A stretch of DNA of 33,421 nucleotides, from positions 1 through 33,421 of the forward strand of contig CALSCR010001352.1 of NCBI GenBank assembly GCA_943704495.1, written 5' to 3'. The DNA is from Pigoraptor chileana. Lineage: Eukaryota > Opisthokonta > Filasterea. Shown here piece by piece: positions 10,123-20,112 of the stretch. Below the pieces are notes generated by a model. That model ran no database searches and had not been told where the DNA came from. It was given only the letters and a program-made list of their open reading frames with translations. The translations under genes were made by a program, and so were the position numbers. Every line of letters begins with the position of its first letter. The first letter of the stretch is position 1.

Positions 10123-12731
10123 TTACTGCCCCACGTTGTCGCCCTCATCGTCGCCCTCGCTGTCCGTCTGATCAAACGCATCTTCCGGCACCTCGTAGAT
10201 GCGAACAACGGCCTGGAGCATTCAAATTGAAGACGACAATGCAAAGATATTAGTTAGTATGCGATGCAACAGAACACCCATTCAACACACAAATATGCAC
10301 ACGCACACGCACGCACACATACGCGTACACACGCGCAACACAACACGCACACGCTCACAAACACACTCACACATACAGCATACCTTGTTGGGGTCCTTGA
10401 GAATGAGATACTTGCCCTCGGGTAGCGCGAGAACAGTGTCCACAAACATGCGCAAAATCCCCCAGGCGTTGTTCATGTTGAAATTGATCTGCGTGGCAAG
10501 CTCTCCGGGATTGAATCCCTGGGTGCCCAGAATGACGTGTGACGTATGGTTCTTGCGGTTATTGCGCGAAACATACCTGCAAAGACAAACAAACCAAAGT
10601 TGAGGCGTAATTGCATATTAAGTTTAGTGCGTGGCGTACTACACACGACGCGCAACAAAGCATCCCGAGTATTCTATGAGTATAAATAAATTTGTTATCA
10701 CCGACTAGCTTGAAGCACTTGCATAAACCAAAAACGGACAGACAAAATAAACAAACACACCAATTGCACAGCTTCTCACAAATAGAAAAGTGCAACAAGC
10801 GCACAAGCCAATCAGGCCAAACATGTCTCCTCAACAGGTCCATCCATCCATACAAATGCAACGCAATTCAGTCGACGAGAAAAGAGCGCTCACCCAAGCT
10901 TGAGCTGATCAGCGCCCCCGAGAAGCGCAGATGCAGTCCACTTGGCGAGCTTAAACGAGTTGTTCTTGAGCTCTGTTGCGAGCACAGCGCCCTTCTGCGT
11001 GTCCAGCTTCTGTCGCCAGTCGACAGAGTTTGATGATGTCTTGGGGTCGTACTCGTTGAGCGCCTTGATCATCATCAGTCCCTCGTCCGTGTTCTCCTTC
11101 TTCCAAAACGCAGCATCAAGCTCGCACCGTGCAACAAGGCCGATATCGCTGCCGAGATCCCACTTCCTGTACTTGTACGCCACAGATGGCGCCTCCTCGC
11201 CTTCCGACACAAAGGGGTTGGGATGCTCAAACGTCTTGCCCTCTCGCTTCAGCACCTGCTGCACAAAGTTCCGGTTGATGTATGTCGCCTCAAGTGCAAG
11301 ACTCGCGGGCGTGTTGATGGCGTCAGCCTCGTCTGTCGGGGGGTCCTGTGCAGTTTCGTTCACAGTGAGGAGATCAAAGGTGCTGCCCTCGCGCTTGTCG
11401 AAAAACACCTTGTCGCCCACACGCGTGACAACAATGTCCCACGAATACACGGAACGCGGGCACGCCATAAGCGTCGCGAGGATTGCGTCCGTCGCAAACA
11501 CGCGGCCGCCTTCAGACGACAGCTGGCGAATAATGGGATCATCGCTCGTCGTAACCGTGTGGTACACGCGATCAACCTTTGCGAGCGGCCTCTCCAGCTT
11601 GGTATTCACGCGGTCATACGACTTGTCGTAATACTCGACGGCACCGCACATCATCACATCGTCAGGATCGGAAACGCCAAAGTTGAGCTTGGCGAGACGT
11701 GCCAGCTCGATCTCCTCGAGCAGCTTCCAGTCGGAACGCACTTCGATGGAGGCCTCGCGCACACGCTGCTGGCGGTCATCGCGACGGCGGTGAAACTGGC
11801 GCCCTCCCTGGCCGCCGCCAAGCTTCTGCATGCCACGGCGCTCCGTCCGCCGGGGATTCTGCTGCTGGATTGCAAGCAGGAAAATGTGGGTTATGGGGAG
11901 GGTAATATGGGTGCGGGTATGGCGCATGTATGTATGTTGCGTGAATTGTGCGAGAAATCAACGAATGTTTGAGGTATGGTCTCGCCGCGGTACGCATACA
12001 ATGCGATAGATTACTAAGGATCGATCAGGGCTGGATTGCCATCCTGCCAAACATTCGTTGAAATACAGCGCTCCACATCCACAAACCTGTGGTCGCCGCT
12101 GGTTCTGCTGTTGGAAGCGGCGCTGCTGGCCAAACTTCGGTCGCGAAGGTTGCCGAGACGAGTCCACAAGGTGGAACGACGACTCGTCCTCCTCGTGGTA
12201 GTAGCTGAAGGCCGCGCCGCCCGCGCCATACTGGGATGAGTAGCGGTCTGCGTGTGTGCGCAAAGGGAACCCGTTGGGTTACATTGGGCAGGCAGACAAA
12301 CAGGCAACAGCAAAAAGCTAACCCTTGATGGTACTTCAGTGCAGTAGGAACTCCACATACTTGCATAGCGGCGGTCTGTGTAGGTGCCACCGGTCCAGTC
12401 GGACACCTTGCCGATGCGATCGCTCTTGGAGAAAGGCTGGTAAGGGATGTCCTTAAAGTCCTCGGGAACCTATGGAACCATCAAGAAGCAGCATACCCCC
12501 ATCAGCACTGGCGGAAACTGACTCTAGAGTCCATCTTATACATCAATAAGCTCACAAAAAAAGTGGTGCTTAATCGTGAAGTGCGCGTGCAAAATATTGC
12601 GATTGGATCGGCTAATTCGCACGAAAGCGGGGCAACGGTCGTCCTAAGATACCCACAGAGACAGGGCCCCATCCAGCCGGATTGTCCTGTATCTTGGGCG
12701 GGCGAAACGCCACGGCGGGCTGCTGCGCCAT
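10123..12731 (-). CDS. EIF3D: Translation initiation factor eIF3 subunit D
   Basis: eIF3d is a peripheral eIF3 subunit that binds mRNA near the entry channel and has a cap-binding fold used in specialised initiation. Six exons: 12731-12657, 12469-12361, 12247-12087, 11864-10894, 10576-10384, 10212-10123; they total 533 codons with stop (532 residues; human 548). Conserved blocks in order: [170 protein letters not shown] and [14 protein letters not shown]. The tail is acidic ([13 protein letters not shown]), as in animals but shorter. All introns are GT-AG. The gene is divergent from LARP1. Confidence 0.97.
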
Positions 12732-13301
12732 GACTAATCTATCAACAGGGAGGACGGCGCTAACACACGTCTCACCCTTGAAAGCTAAATAGACAAAACT
12801 ACATAAAATGCAATCGTTTTGAGTGCATCTTGTGCGATCCATCAACTTGACAATCGAGCACGATGCCATGTGGGTCGAGGGGATCAGGAGAATTTACACC
12901 AGAGTAAACTCCATTATTATCCTTATCACGTGATCAATTGTGAAACATTGCCATTCGGGTGCACGTGGCGGAACTGCGGGGTCTTGTCCCAAATGAGGAT
13001 ATTAAGTAAAGATGTAAATTGCACAAGACCATGATTGACAATTATGAACAATCCATTGAAACAGATGAAGATTTCAATTAAATGGAGAAAGATTATACTA
13101 TACTGATTTGATACTGGTTGATTGTCCAGTACTTACATTCGCTTTGTTGGCTGCCACACACGTTTCGTGGCTGTCCTTGTCTATTGGGTAAGTATTGGAA
13201 AATAAATCCAAATCAATTCTCTCACACACGCGCTTAGTAGTCGGTGGTGTGGCTCCACAACTGCGCATCCATGTTGCACGCACGCACGTTTGGGCTGCTC
13301 C

Positions 13302-13348
<47 letters not shown>

Positions 13349-13841
13349 TCTCTCTCTGTGTCTCTCTCTCTCTCTGTCTCCTCTCTCTGTCTCTGTCTTG
13401 CAGTCCCGCGCATCGTAACACACTCCCTGGCAATTACGAATCTCAGCTTAGTATCGCCACGTCCGTCCTGCACTCGCGGTGCAACAGGCTACATTTCATA
13501 TGCTAGCTGCATTGAGTAATTCGTGCTAGCTCTTGTGTGCGTCGGACTCATTCCGTCGTCGATACAGCCGTGTGGTTTTGTCGGCTTTGCAGTTTGCTCA
13601 AAGAACTAGATAGTTGTTTTATTTGACTTATCAAAGTGCGTTACAAGTCCCCTGTCGCTGGTGCTCACCGTTCAATCACTCTTTTGGGTGGCGATCGCTC
13701 CCGCGCACGTCGTTGCATTCGCGCCGTGTCAGTAGCGGGTCTTGGGGACGACCTTTCGTCGGGTCCCGGTCGCCGCATCACCGGATATTGTTTGAATTGA
13801 GAAGCGGGCGGGGTAGTTTCGCCCGACCGCCCGTGACCGAC
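12732..13841. promoter_or_regulatory. Shared upstream region of eIF3d (minus) and LARP1 (plus)
   Basis: About 1.1 kb separates two divergent start codons, with no conserved coding sequence. It contains a (CT)n tract at 13303-13398 on the LARP1-sense strand and an AT-richer middle around 12900-13110. The open frame running into the LARP1 ATG from 13614 is probably 5' untranslated sequence. Core promoter elements and transcription starts cannot be fixed from sequence alone. Confidence 0.55.
13303..13398. repeat. (CT)n tract upstream of LARP1
   Basis: A (TC)n run with a few G interruptions near its right end, about 450-540 bases upstream of the LARP1 start codon. Ser/Leu-rich and Arg/Glu-rich frames across it are repeat artefacts. 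Confidence 0.95.
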
Positions 13842-16800
13842 ATGGTTGACGCACCCGCAGTTGCTGGCGCCGCCGCCACGCCGGTGAAAGCCCATTCGGC
13901 CTCTGCCGGTGCGAGCCCACGTGCGACGCCCGCCGAGCCCGTCGAAGGCAAGGAAAAAGACAACAAGGACACTGCGGGGACGCCTGCGCGCACGCCCAAG
14001 ACATTTGCGCCTCCGCCGGAGAAGAATCCTTGGAACAAAACCCCCAAGACTGCCGCTGGTGGAGATGCAAAGCCTGCTGCCAGTGTTCATGATCAGCATG
14101 CGGATGTCCCCGCTGCAGTGAAGGCAGTGGCTACTCACGTGTCTCCGGCGGCGTCTGTGCCTGCCCCTACACAGGCACAGGCCCAGGCCAACAAAGATGC
14201 TCCAGCCACGACTGCTGCGTCTGCCCCTGCCGAACATGCCGATGACGGTCAGTTGTTTTATGATTTCTTTCAGTACATTTGGTGTGGTGGTCACTTGCGT
14301 GTTCTATTCTACTGAAAGGCAGAGTCTCTGTATTTGTGTTTAAATAATCGCTCTGGGATGTGTGCGTTATGGCAATTCATTCCATGTCTCTGGGAGCTAA
14401 AATTGGATGCGCTTTGATACTATCTACGGTGCAGGCAAAGGGAAGAATGCCAAGAAGCCCAAACGGAAGACCTCTAAGGTGTGTATTGCTTCTTCTGGAC
14501 TGACCTCACTGTCTCGCTCTTAGCCATAATTATCACTCTTCTTTCCTCCTGGGCTTCTCCGTGCATTATCGAGCGCCGTGACTGCGCATTGTTATATCTG
14601 TGGTGTTTTTTAGCTTGTATCTGTTCGCGGGGGAATGGAATTGTTGCGAAAACTAGTTACATGCCTTGTGTGTCGTCTGCAGTAGGTGTGCTTTTTTCGT
14701 AAATCAGTCTCGCTTTGTCCTCACATACACTCACACACATACGTGAATGCACACACATACCCTACGCAAACGCTAGGCTCCTGAGCTTGGTGATCTGAAG
14801 GCGTGGCCATCACTTGGTGAGGCTGTGACGGATCAGCCCACACCTAAGCCTGCCGGCAGTGCTGCAATGACGGCGAAGGAGGAGGAAGAGGCGCATCGCA
14901 AGGTATCGAAGAGCAAGTGGGTGCCATTCAAGGTGTACGATGCCCCTGCGAGTGGGGCCACCGATGCCAAGCCTGCCGAGGGCGAGCCAGCGTCAGCGCC
15001 CGCACATGTGCAGACGGGGCAGGCGCAGCAGCAGGGACACGCTCACCAAGTTGGGCAGGGCCAGGCGTCGCGCAACAACGCACAGTCGCATGGACAACAG
15101 CAGCAGCACGGGGGCCGTCGTGGCGGTGCACAGGCGGGCGGCAATCGTGCGGGAAACAATGCTGCGTCTGGGCGATCGCAACAACAAGGCCACAAGGACG
15201 CACCCGCGGCGGCGGCGGCAGTGACAGCCACTCCCTCATCGGCTACCGCACCCGCGGTTGCGGCGGCTGTGGCAGCGGAAGCATCCGGGGCTGCCCCACC
15301 ATCCGCAACCGCAACCTCAACAGCGCCTGCGGCTCAGCCTCAGTCCCATACCCAGTCGCAGTCTTCGCGTGGAGGCAACGCCGGAGGACAACAGCAACAG
15401 CAACAGCAGGGAGGGCACGGCCAGGCCCAACGCGGAGGTCGCTCGGGGGCGGCTCGTGGGGGCGCGGGCAACAAAGGCCACCACGGCGCATCGTCGGCTG
15501 GAAGCGGGCGTGGCGGATACTCTGCCGGCTACTCAGGCAGTGGCTATCGCCAGCAGTCGAGCTGGGAGGGACAGGCGAACTCGCAGTCGGCGTCGGCCGT
15601 GCCATCCGGGGCGCCGGCGGGAGGCCAACAGCAGCAGGCGTACTATGGTGCGGGCGCCCAGGGAGGCTTCCGTGGTGGCGCCGCTGCGTCTGCGTCTGCG
15701 TCTGCGGCATCCGCACCAATTGTGGACGAGGCTGCGCTGCGCGAGGCTGTTCGCGTGCAAATTGAGTACTATTTCAGCACTGACAATCTGGTGCGCGATG
15801 TCTATCTCCGCCGCCAAATGGACGACAAGGGCTTTGTGCCCCTTGTGTTCATCGCCAACTTCAACCGCCTGAAGCAGCTTGGCGCGGATGTCGCTTTTAT
15901 TGCCGATGCCCTCGCAAACAGCGACAAGGTTGATCTCGTCGAGTCGCGCATTCGCAAGCGCGGCGATTGGCATGCGTGGCTTCTTCCCCAGACGCCCACG
16001 ACACAACCTGCACAGCCGCTGCCCGGAACAACGCCCGCCGCCGCCGCCACACAGCCGCAGGGAGCCAAGCATGTGACCCTTGCCGACAGCGTGAGCGCCG
16101 AACCATTTGTGCCGCGTGTTGCCGCCGCACCGACTGTCCCTGCGACCGCACAGCAGCAGCAACAACAGAGTGCACCAGCCGCCGCCGCCGGGTCGCATCC
16201 CCCCGAGTGGACGGAAGTGCGGCGCCGCCGACACAACTCGCGGTCGTTCTCTGCCGAACCCGGCGAGGAGAAGACATTTGGCGCGCGCGATTCGCATGGT
16301 TCCTCTGGCAAGAAGGGAAAGAAGGACGACTATGAGGAGCTTGACTTTCAGTTTGACGAAGAAATGATGGGCTCTGGAAAGAAAGGGCAGCGTCTCGAAG
16401 ACGATGACTCTGACTCAGAGAGGTGTGTGTGTGTTTTGAATGTGTGTGTAATAGTTGTAGTTTCGAACTTTGTTGTCGTCGCCATTGGATTACTTTTTTT
16501 ATATCTACTTGATATTAATATTATTTGATGTTTGTTGCATTGATTTCACCGCACTCAACCCCCCACCACTCACACACACATTTCTCGCTTTATTTCTGAC
16601 AACACAGCGACGCTGACTCTGAAATGAGCGACGAGGAAGTATCCAAGCTGCTGATTGTGACGCAGACACCCCCCGTCCGCAAGCACGGTGGACACGACCG
16701 CACGGGCAACTTCATGTCCCGAATGCAGTGGACCAAGCAGTGGGCGCAGATGGTCAACGACGGCCTCTACTATTACGAACAGGACCTTGTCTCTGTGGAC

Positions 16801-17964
16801 GATGAAACCGCGTATGTGAACCGCACGGAACAGATTGCAAGCTCAATGAACAAGCTTGGCATCATGTCGAGGGAGGAGTTTGAGGCGGCGGGTGGCTCTG
16901 GCGCCCTCCACGACAAGGCCATTGCTGCTTTTGGCGAACAGATTGACCGACACCGCCAGCGCACGACCTCTGCCAACTACTCTGCGAGCCCTGCCAACCT
17001 CCCCCCCGTCCCTGTGACGTCCCTGGACAACTCGCCCGCCGCGTCACAGCCGCTGGGACTGTCCGGAAGCCAGACGCCCAAGACACCAAAGACGCCGAAA
17101 ACTCCGAAGGATGCAAAGAAGGCACCACGCTTTTTCCCAGTTGCGGAGAAGGAGGACGAAGGAAAGCCCCCCGTCGCCCCCGGCACGCCGCAGAAGGAGA
17201 AGACCAAGTATTCGGAAAACCCGCCTCTTGAGATGCACGTCGGGTGGGTGATGGGCAACAAGCCCCATCCGCCAAGTGCGACGCCGACGCCGAGCCCGTC
17301 GGACCCATCGCCTCTTGCACGCCGCCTCAGCGAATCATCGCAGAGGGTGAGGCGTGTTAGCGAGAGCTCGGAAGGAGGCTCGCTTCCTGCATTCCAGCAT
17401 CCGTCGCACGAAATTCTGAAGGACGGTGGCTTTATTCAGCACAAATACCACAAGTTTTACCAAAAGTGCACACGTGGTGGGTGTCTTGCAAGTGCTGAAG
17501 TGTTTGATGGCCGACAACGTTGTGTGTGTGAGCGCTTTCATTTTTTGTGTCTGGTGAATGCAAGTGTGGATGTGCTGAACTCGCTGTTTGTGTGGGGGGT
17601 TTTTTTTGTACCAAATATATTCTAACTCTGTACGTGTGTGTCTGTGCGTGTGTGTATTATCGACCAGAGCGCAAGCGTCTCGGCATTGGCCAGTCGAGCG
17701 AGATGAACACTCTCTTCCGCTTTTGGTCGTTCTTCCTCCGCGACCACTTCAACCGAAAAATGTACAACGAATTCCGCGCGCTTGCTCTCGAGGATGCCAA
17801 GGGCGGATACAGGTGCGCTGTTGGCCTTGTCTTTCTGCGTCACGTGGGAGTTCATGGCTTGATGCTTATTGCAGTGGCATGAATCGAACATCTGGTTTTT
17901 CTCTCTCCTCCTTCTTGTGAAGTCCAGTGCCCAAGAACATTGATGAATCGTATATCTCTACATT

Positions 17965-18030
<66 letters not shown>

Positions 18031-18933
18031 TTGTGGAGTCCATGGGCACAGCGCCTATGACACTGACTTGAATCCTACATCTCTCTCTCTATCCTTTTTA
18101 CTTTTCGAGTCGATAGACTTATGCCCACTGTGTTTTGAGCACTGAAGGTCTCTCCATCTTCTTTTCCCGTAGTTGCTCCCGATTCTTCAGCATTGTTGCT
18201 TTCAGCTGAATTCTTCAGCATTTGTTGCGCATGTGTGCCCCTCCTGTGTTCCTTTTTTTTTTTCATTTTATGTTTTTTTTTACTTTTTTTTTACTTTGGT
18301 TGGTCCTTTGTTTGCGTGCTAGAAATCCCACTGCGATCAATCAACTCACACATCACAATATCCCTGCCATTTTCCTGTTGTGCTCACTTACGCAAACTCA
18401 CAAACAGGTATGGAGCCGAGTGCCTCTTCCGTCTCTATAGTTACGGTCTCGAAAAGAAGTATCGCCAGGACCTGTTTGACGACTTCCAAACGGAAACACT
18501 CGCCGATTGCGACAGCGGTGAGTCATGTCTGTCTCTCAGTCTCTTTGTTGCTGTCTCTGTGATTCTTTGTCCGTCTCCCAATGATGGGCCGGAGCCCTGA
18601 GACACTGACTCGTCCTTTCTTGTGTGGTGTTTATGTTGCGTCGATTCGTGTGCACCACTTGTGCTGCACAGTAGACACTCGTTTTGTGTCGAATGTCGTT
18701 CTGTTTGTTTGTCTCCTGCTTACAATCTCGGCGCCCTTTTACCCAAACTATGTGCATGCAATCACCCCTTTTCAGGCCACTTGTATGGCCTCGAGAAGTT
18801 CTGGGCGTATCTCAAGTATCGCAAGGATACGCGACCGGTTGATGTGATGCCGCGTCTGAAGGAGATTCTGGGCAAATACCGCACTCTGGAGGACTTCCGT
18901 CCGAAGGCGGGTGCCGGGTCCGCCGCCCACTAA
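13842..18933 (+). CDS. LARP1: La-related protein 1 (LARP1), complete
   Basis: LARP1 binds the cap and 5' pyrimidine tract of TOP mRNAs and couples TOR signalling to ribosomal-protein mRNA translation and stability. Seven exons: 13842-14247, 14435-14478, 14777-16422, 16608-17476, 17668-17812, 18408-18517, 18776-18933; they sum to 1126 codons with stop. Order: an Ala/Pro-rich start with NPWNKTPK, a basic [12 protein letters not shown] stretch, [17 protein letters not shown], a long Gln/Gly/Ala-rich RGG-containing region, the La motif at about 465-553 ([20 protein letters not shown]), [38 protein letters not shown] with GGHDRTGN, four TPK units, [12 protein letters not shown], then the C-terminal DM15 cap-binding repeats from FQHPSHEIL at about 960 ([46 protein letters not shown]). 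No canonical RRM follows the La motif, as in LARP1. Introns 5 and 6 carry the hairpin repeat. Confidence 0.97.
17965..18026. repeat. Compound (CA)n(CT)n microsatellite in LARP1 intron 5
   Basis: A (CA)17-like run at 17965-17998 passes directly into (CT)14 at 17999-18026 and then into the hairpin repeat. It lies between the exons ending at 17812 and starting at 18408. Confidence 0.95.
18033..18076 (+). repeat. Intronic hairpin repeat, copy in LARP1 intron 5
   Basis: The sense sequence begins GTGGAGTCCATGGGCACAGC and continues GCCTATGACACTGACTTG, ending AATCCT. CATGGGC can pair with GCCTATG (seven pairs, one G-U) around the loop ACAGC. GAGTC can pair with GACTT after a five-base ACACT bulge. 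Pyrimidine-rich sequence flanks both sides. The same unit recurs in RTK and KIF3A introns. Confidence 0.85.
18571..18615 (+). repeat. Intronic hairpin repeat, diverged copy in LARP1 intron 6
   Basis: This is a diverged relative: ATGGGC, CGGA loop, GCCCTGAGACACTGACT, then CGTCC. The inner stem GGGC/GCCC is kept, here with a G-C pair where the other copies have G-U. The ACACTGACT segment is identical to the other copies. The 5' outer arm is not conserved. It lies in the intron 18518-18775, sense orientation. Confidence 0.65.
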
Positions 18934-18936
18934 GCT

Positions 18937-19240
18937 GTGCCATGTGAGGCCACGTGAGACCAACTGGTGGCCATCGGGCTGGGGTGTGTCGGCTACTCGA
19001 TCAGGCTCACTCTATGTGCGTTGACTGCTCTCCAACCCATGAGCCTCCATGGATTGGCCTTTTTCTCTGTCCCTCGCCCTTTCGGCTGGTGCCGTGTGAG
19101 GCCACGTGAGACCAACTGGTGGTCATCGGGCTGGGGTGTGTCGGCTACTCGATCAGGCTCACTCTATGTGCGTTGACTGCTCTCCAACCCATGAGACTCC
19201 ATGGATTGGCCTTCCCTTCCCTTCTGTCCCTCGCCCTTTC
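18937..19240 (+). repeat. Tandem duplication of about 152 bp after the LARP1 stop
   Basis: Unit 1 starts at 18937 and unit 2 at 19089, both beginning GTGCC, then RTGTGAGGCCACGTGAGACC. They are almost identical over the first 120 bases and diverge in a pyrimidine-rich tail. A third GTGCC start at about 19245 is not extended. The duplication begins four bases beyond the stop codon, so it likely lies in the 3' untranslated region. Confidence 0.92.
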
Positions 19241-19779
19241 AGTTTGTGCCATGTCCCTTCCAATCGGCTCTGTTGCTACTTCGTTTGTTCTTTTCGTGCG
19301 CGCATAGACGCGGTCCTTGTCTGTATGTGTCATTGTGTGCGCTGGCTGTCGACCGTTCGTATGTTGCTTCGTTGGTGTCTTTTTTTTTCATTCGGTTGCG
19401 TGACAGTTGTTACTGTTTGTGTCCGTGTGGCCTGTGCCGAGTCGATAGTTAAGACTATGAAGCATTGATGACCAATTACTACTTACGCTTTTACTTATCC
19501 GCTGTTTCTTGTTGGTGTCGGCATAAACTCGTGACTCCCATTATCTCTGTTCCTTCTCTATTCTTTCTCTCGCTCTACTTGTGAGCCTCTCTCCGTTGTG
19601 CGCGCGCGTCGCTGCTGCAGCGCGTCTTTTTCTGTGTCCTCCATCTATTGCGCTCTTGATATTTCATTTCTCCCTCTTGTGTTCGTTTATACCTGTTTAG
19701 TGTGTTGTTTGTTTATTCTGCTCCATTTGTTTCATCTACTTTTCTTTCTCGTTTCTTCGTCGCCGCTTTTCAGCAAACC

Positions 19780-19846
19780 ATCAAAAAAAAAATCTGCAGT
19801 GCGTTGCGAGCGTCTGCGACCCGCTAGGTCGCAACCTTTTTTTGAT
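19780..19846. other. Nested inverted repeat with A/T-tract arms
   Basis: The outer arms ATCAAAAAAA (19780-19789) and TTTTTTTGAT (19837-19846) are perfect complements. Inside, TGCGACC (19815-19821) and GGTCGCA (19827-19833) form a perfect seven-base-pair hairpin with a five-base loop, and GTTGCGA at 19803 offers an alternative partner for TCGCAAC. It lies midway between two convergent genes. Confidence 0.75.
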
Positions 19847-20112
19847 TGAAGAATGAAATATTGTCAACCAACGGCACAAGACAGACATTCAGCACTCGCA
19901 CATTGACACAGGACAACTCTCCCAGTCTGGTTGTTGATGACTTAGAGCGAAATTGGTTGTTAATGCCGTAGAAGGGTCAGGGGCGGCGAGAGTCCCATGC
20001 CGCAATGTGTTAAGGGAACTTAATTCATTGCAATCACTTACAAAACACAAATGTACCGAAAGGAACCCCCTTGACACGAACTGCAACCGGTTCTTCACTG
20101 TAATTTCATCCG

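Larger units (their letters stand above)
18934..20112. other. Intergenic between LARP1 and the receptor kinase (convergent 3' ends)
   Basis: No gene is supported. The stretch holds a tandem duplication just after the LARP1 stop, T-rich sequence at 19370-19760, and an inverted repeat at 19780-19846. The two flanking genes end facing each other, so both 3' untranslated regions should fall here. Confidence 0.65.

Noticed and set aside
13194-13519. Ser/Leu and Arg/Glu repeat frames upstream of LARP1
   Set aside because: They arise from the (CT)n tract and do not extend into a recognisable protein.
14917-16335. Several Arg/Gly/Ala-rich frames on both strands over LARP1 exon 3
   Set aside because: They are shadows of a GC-rich coding exon; only the frame carrying the La motif matches a family.
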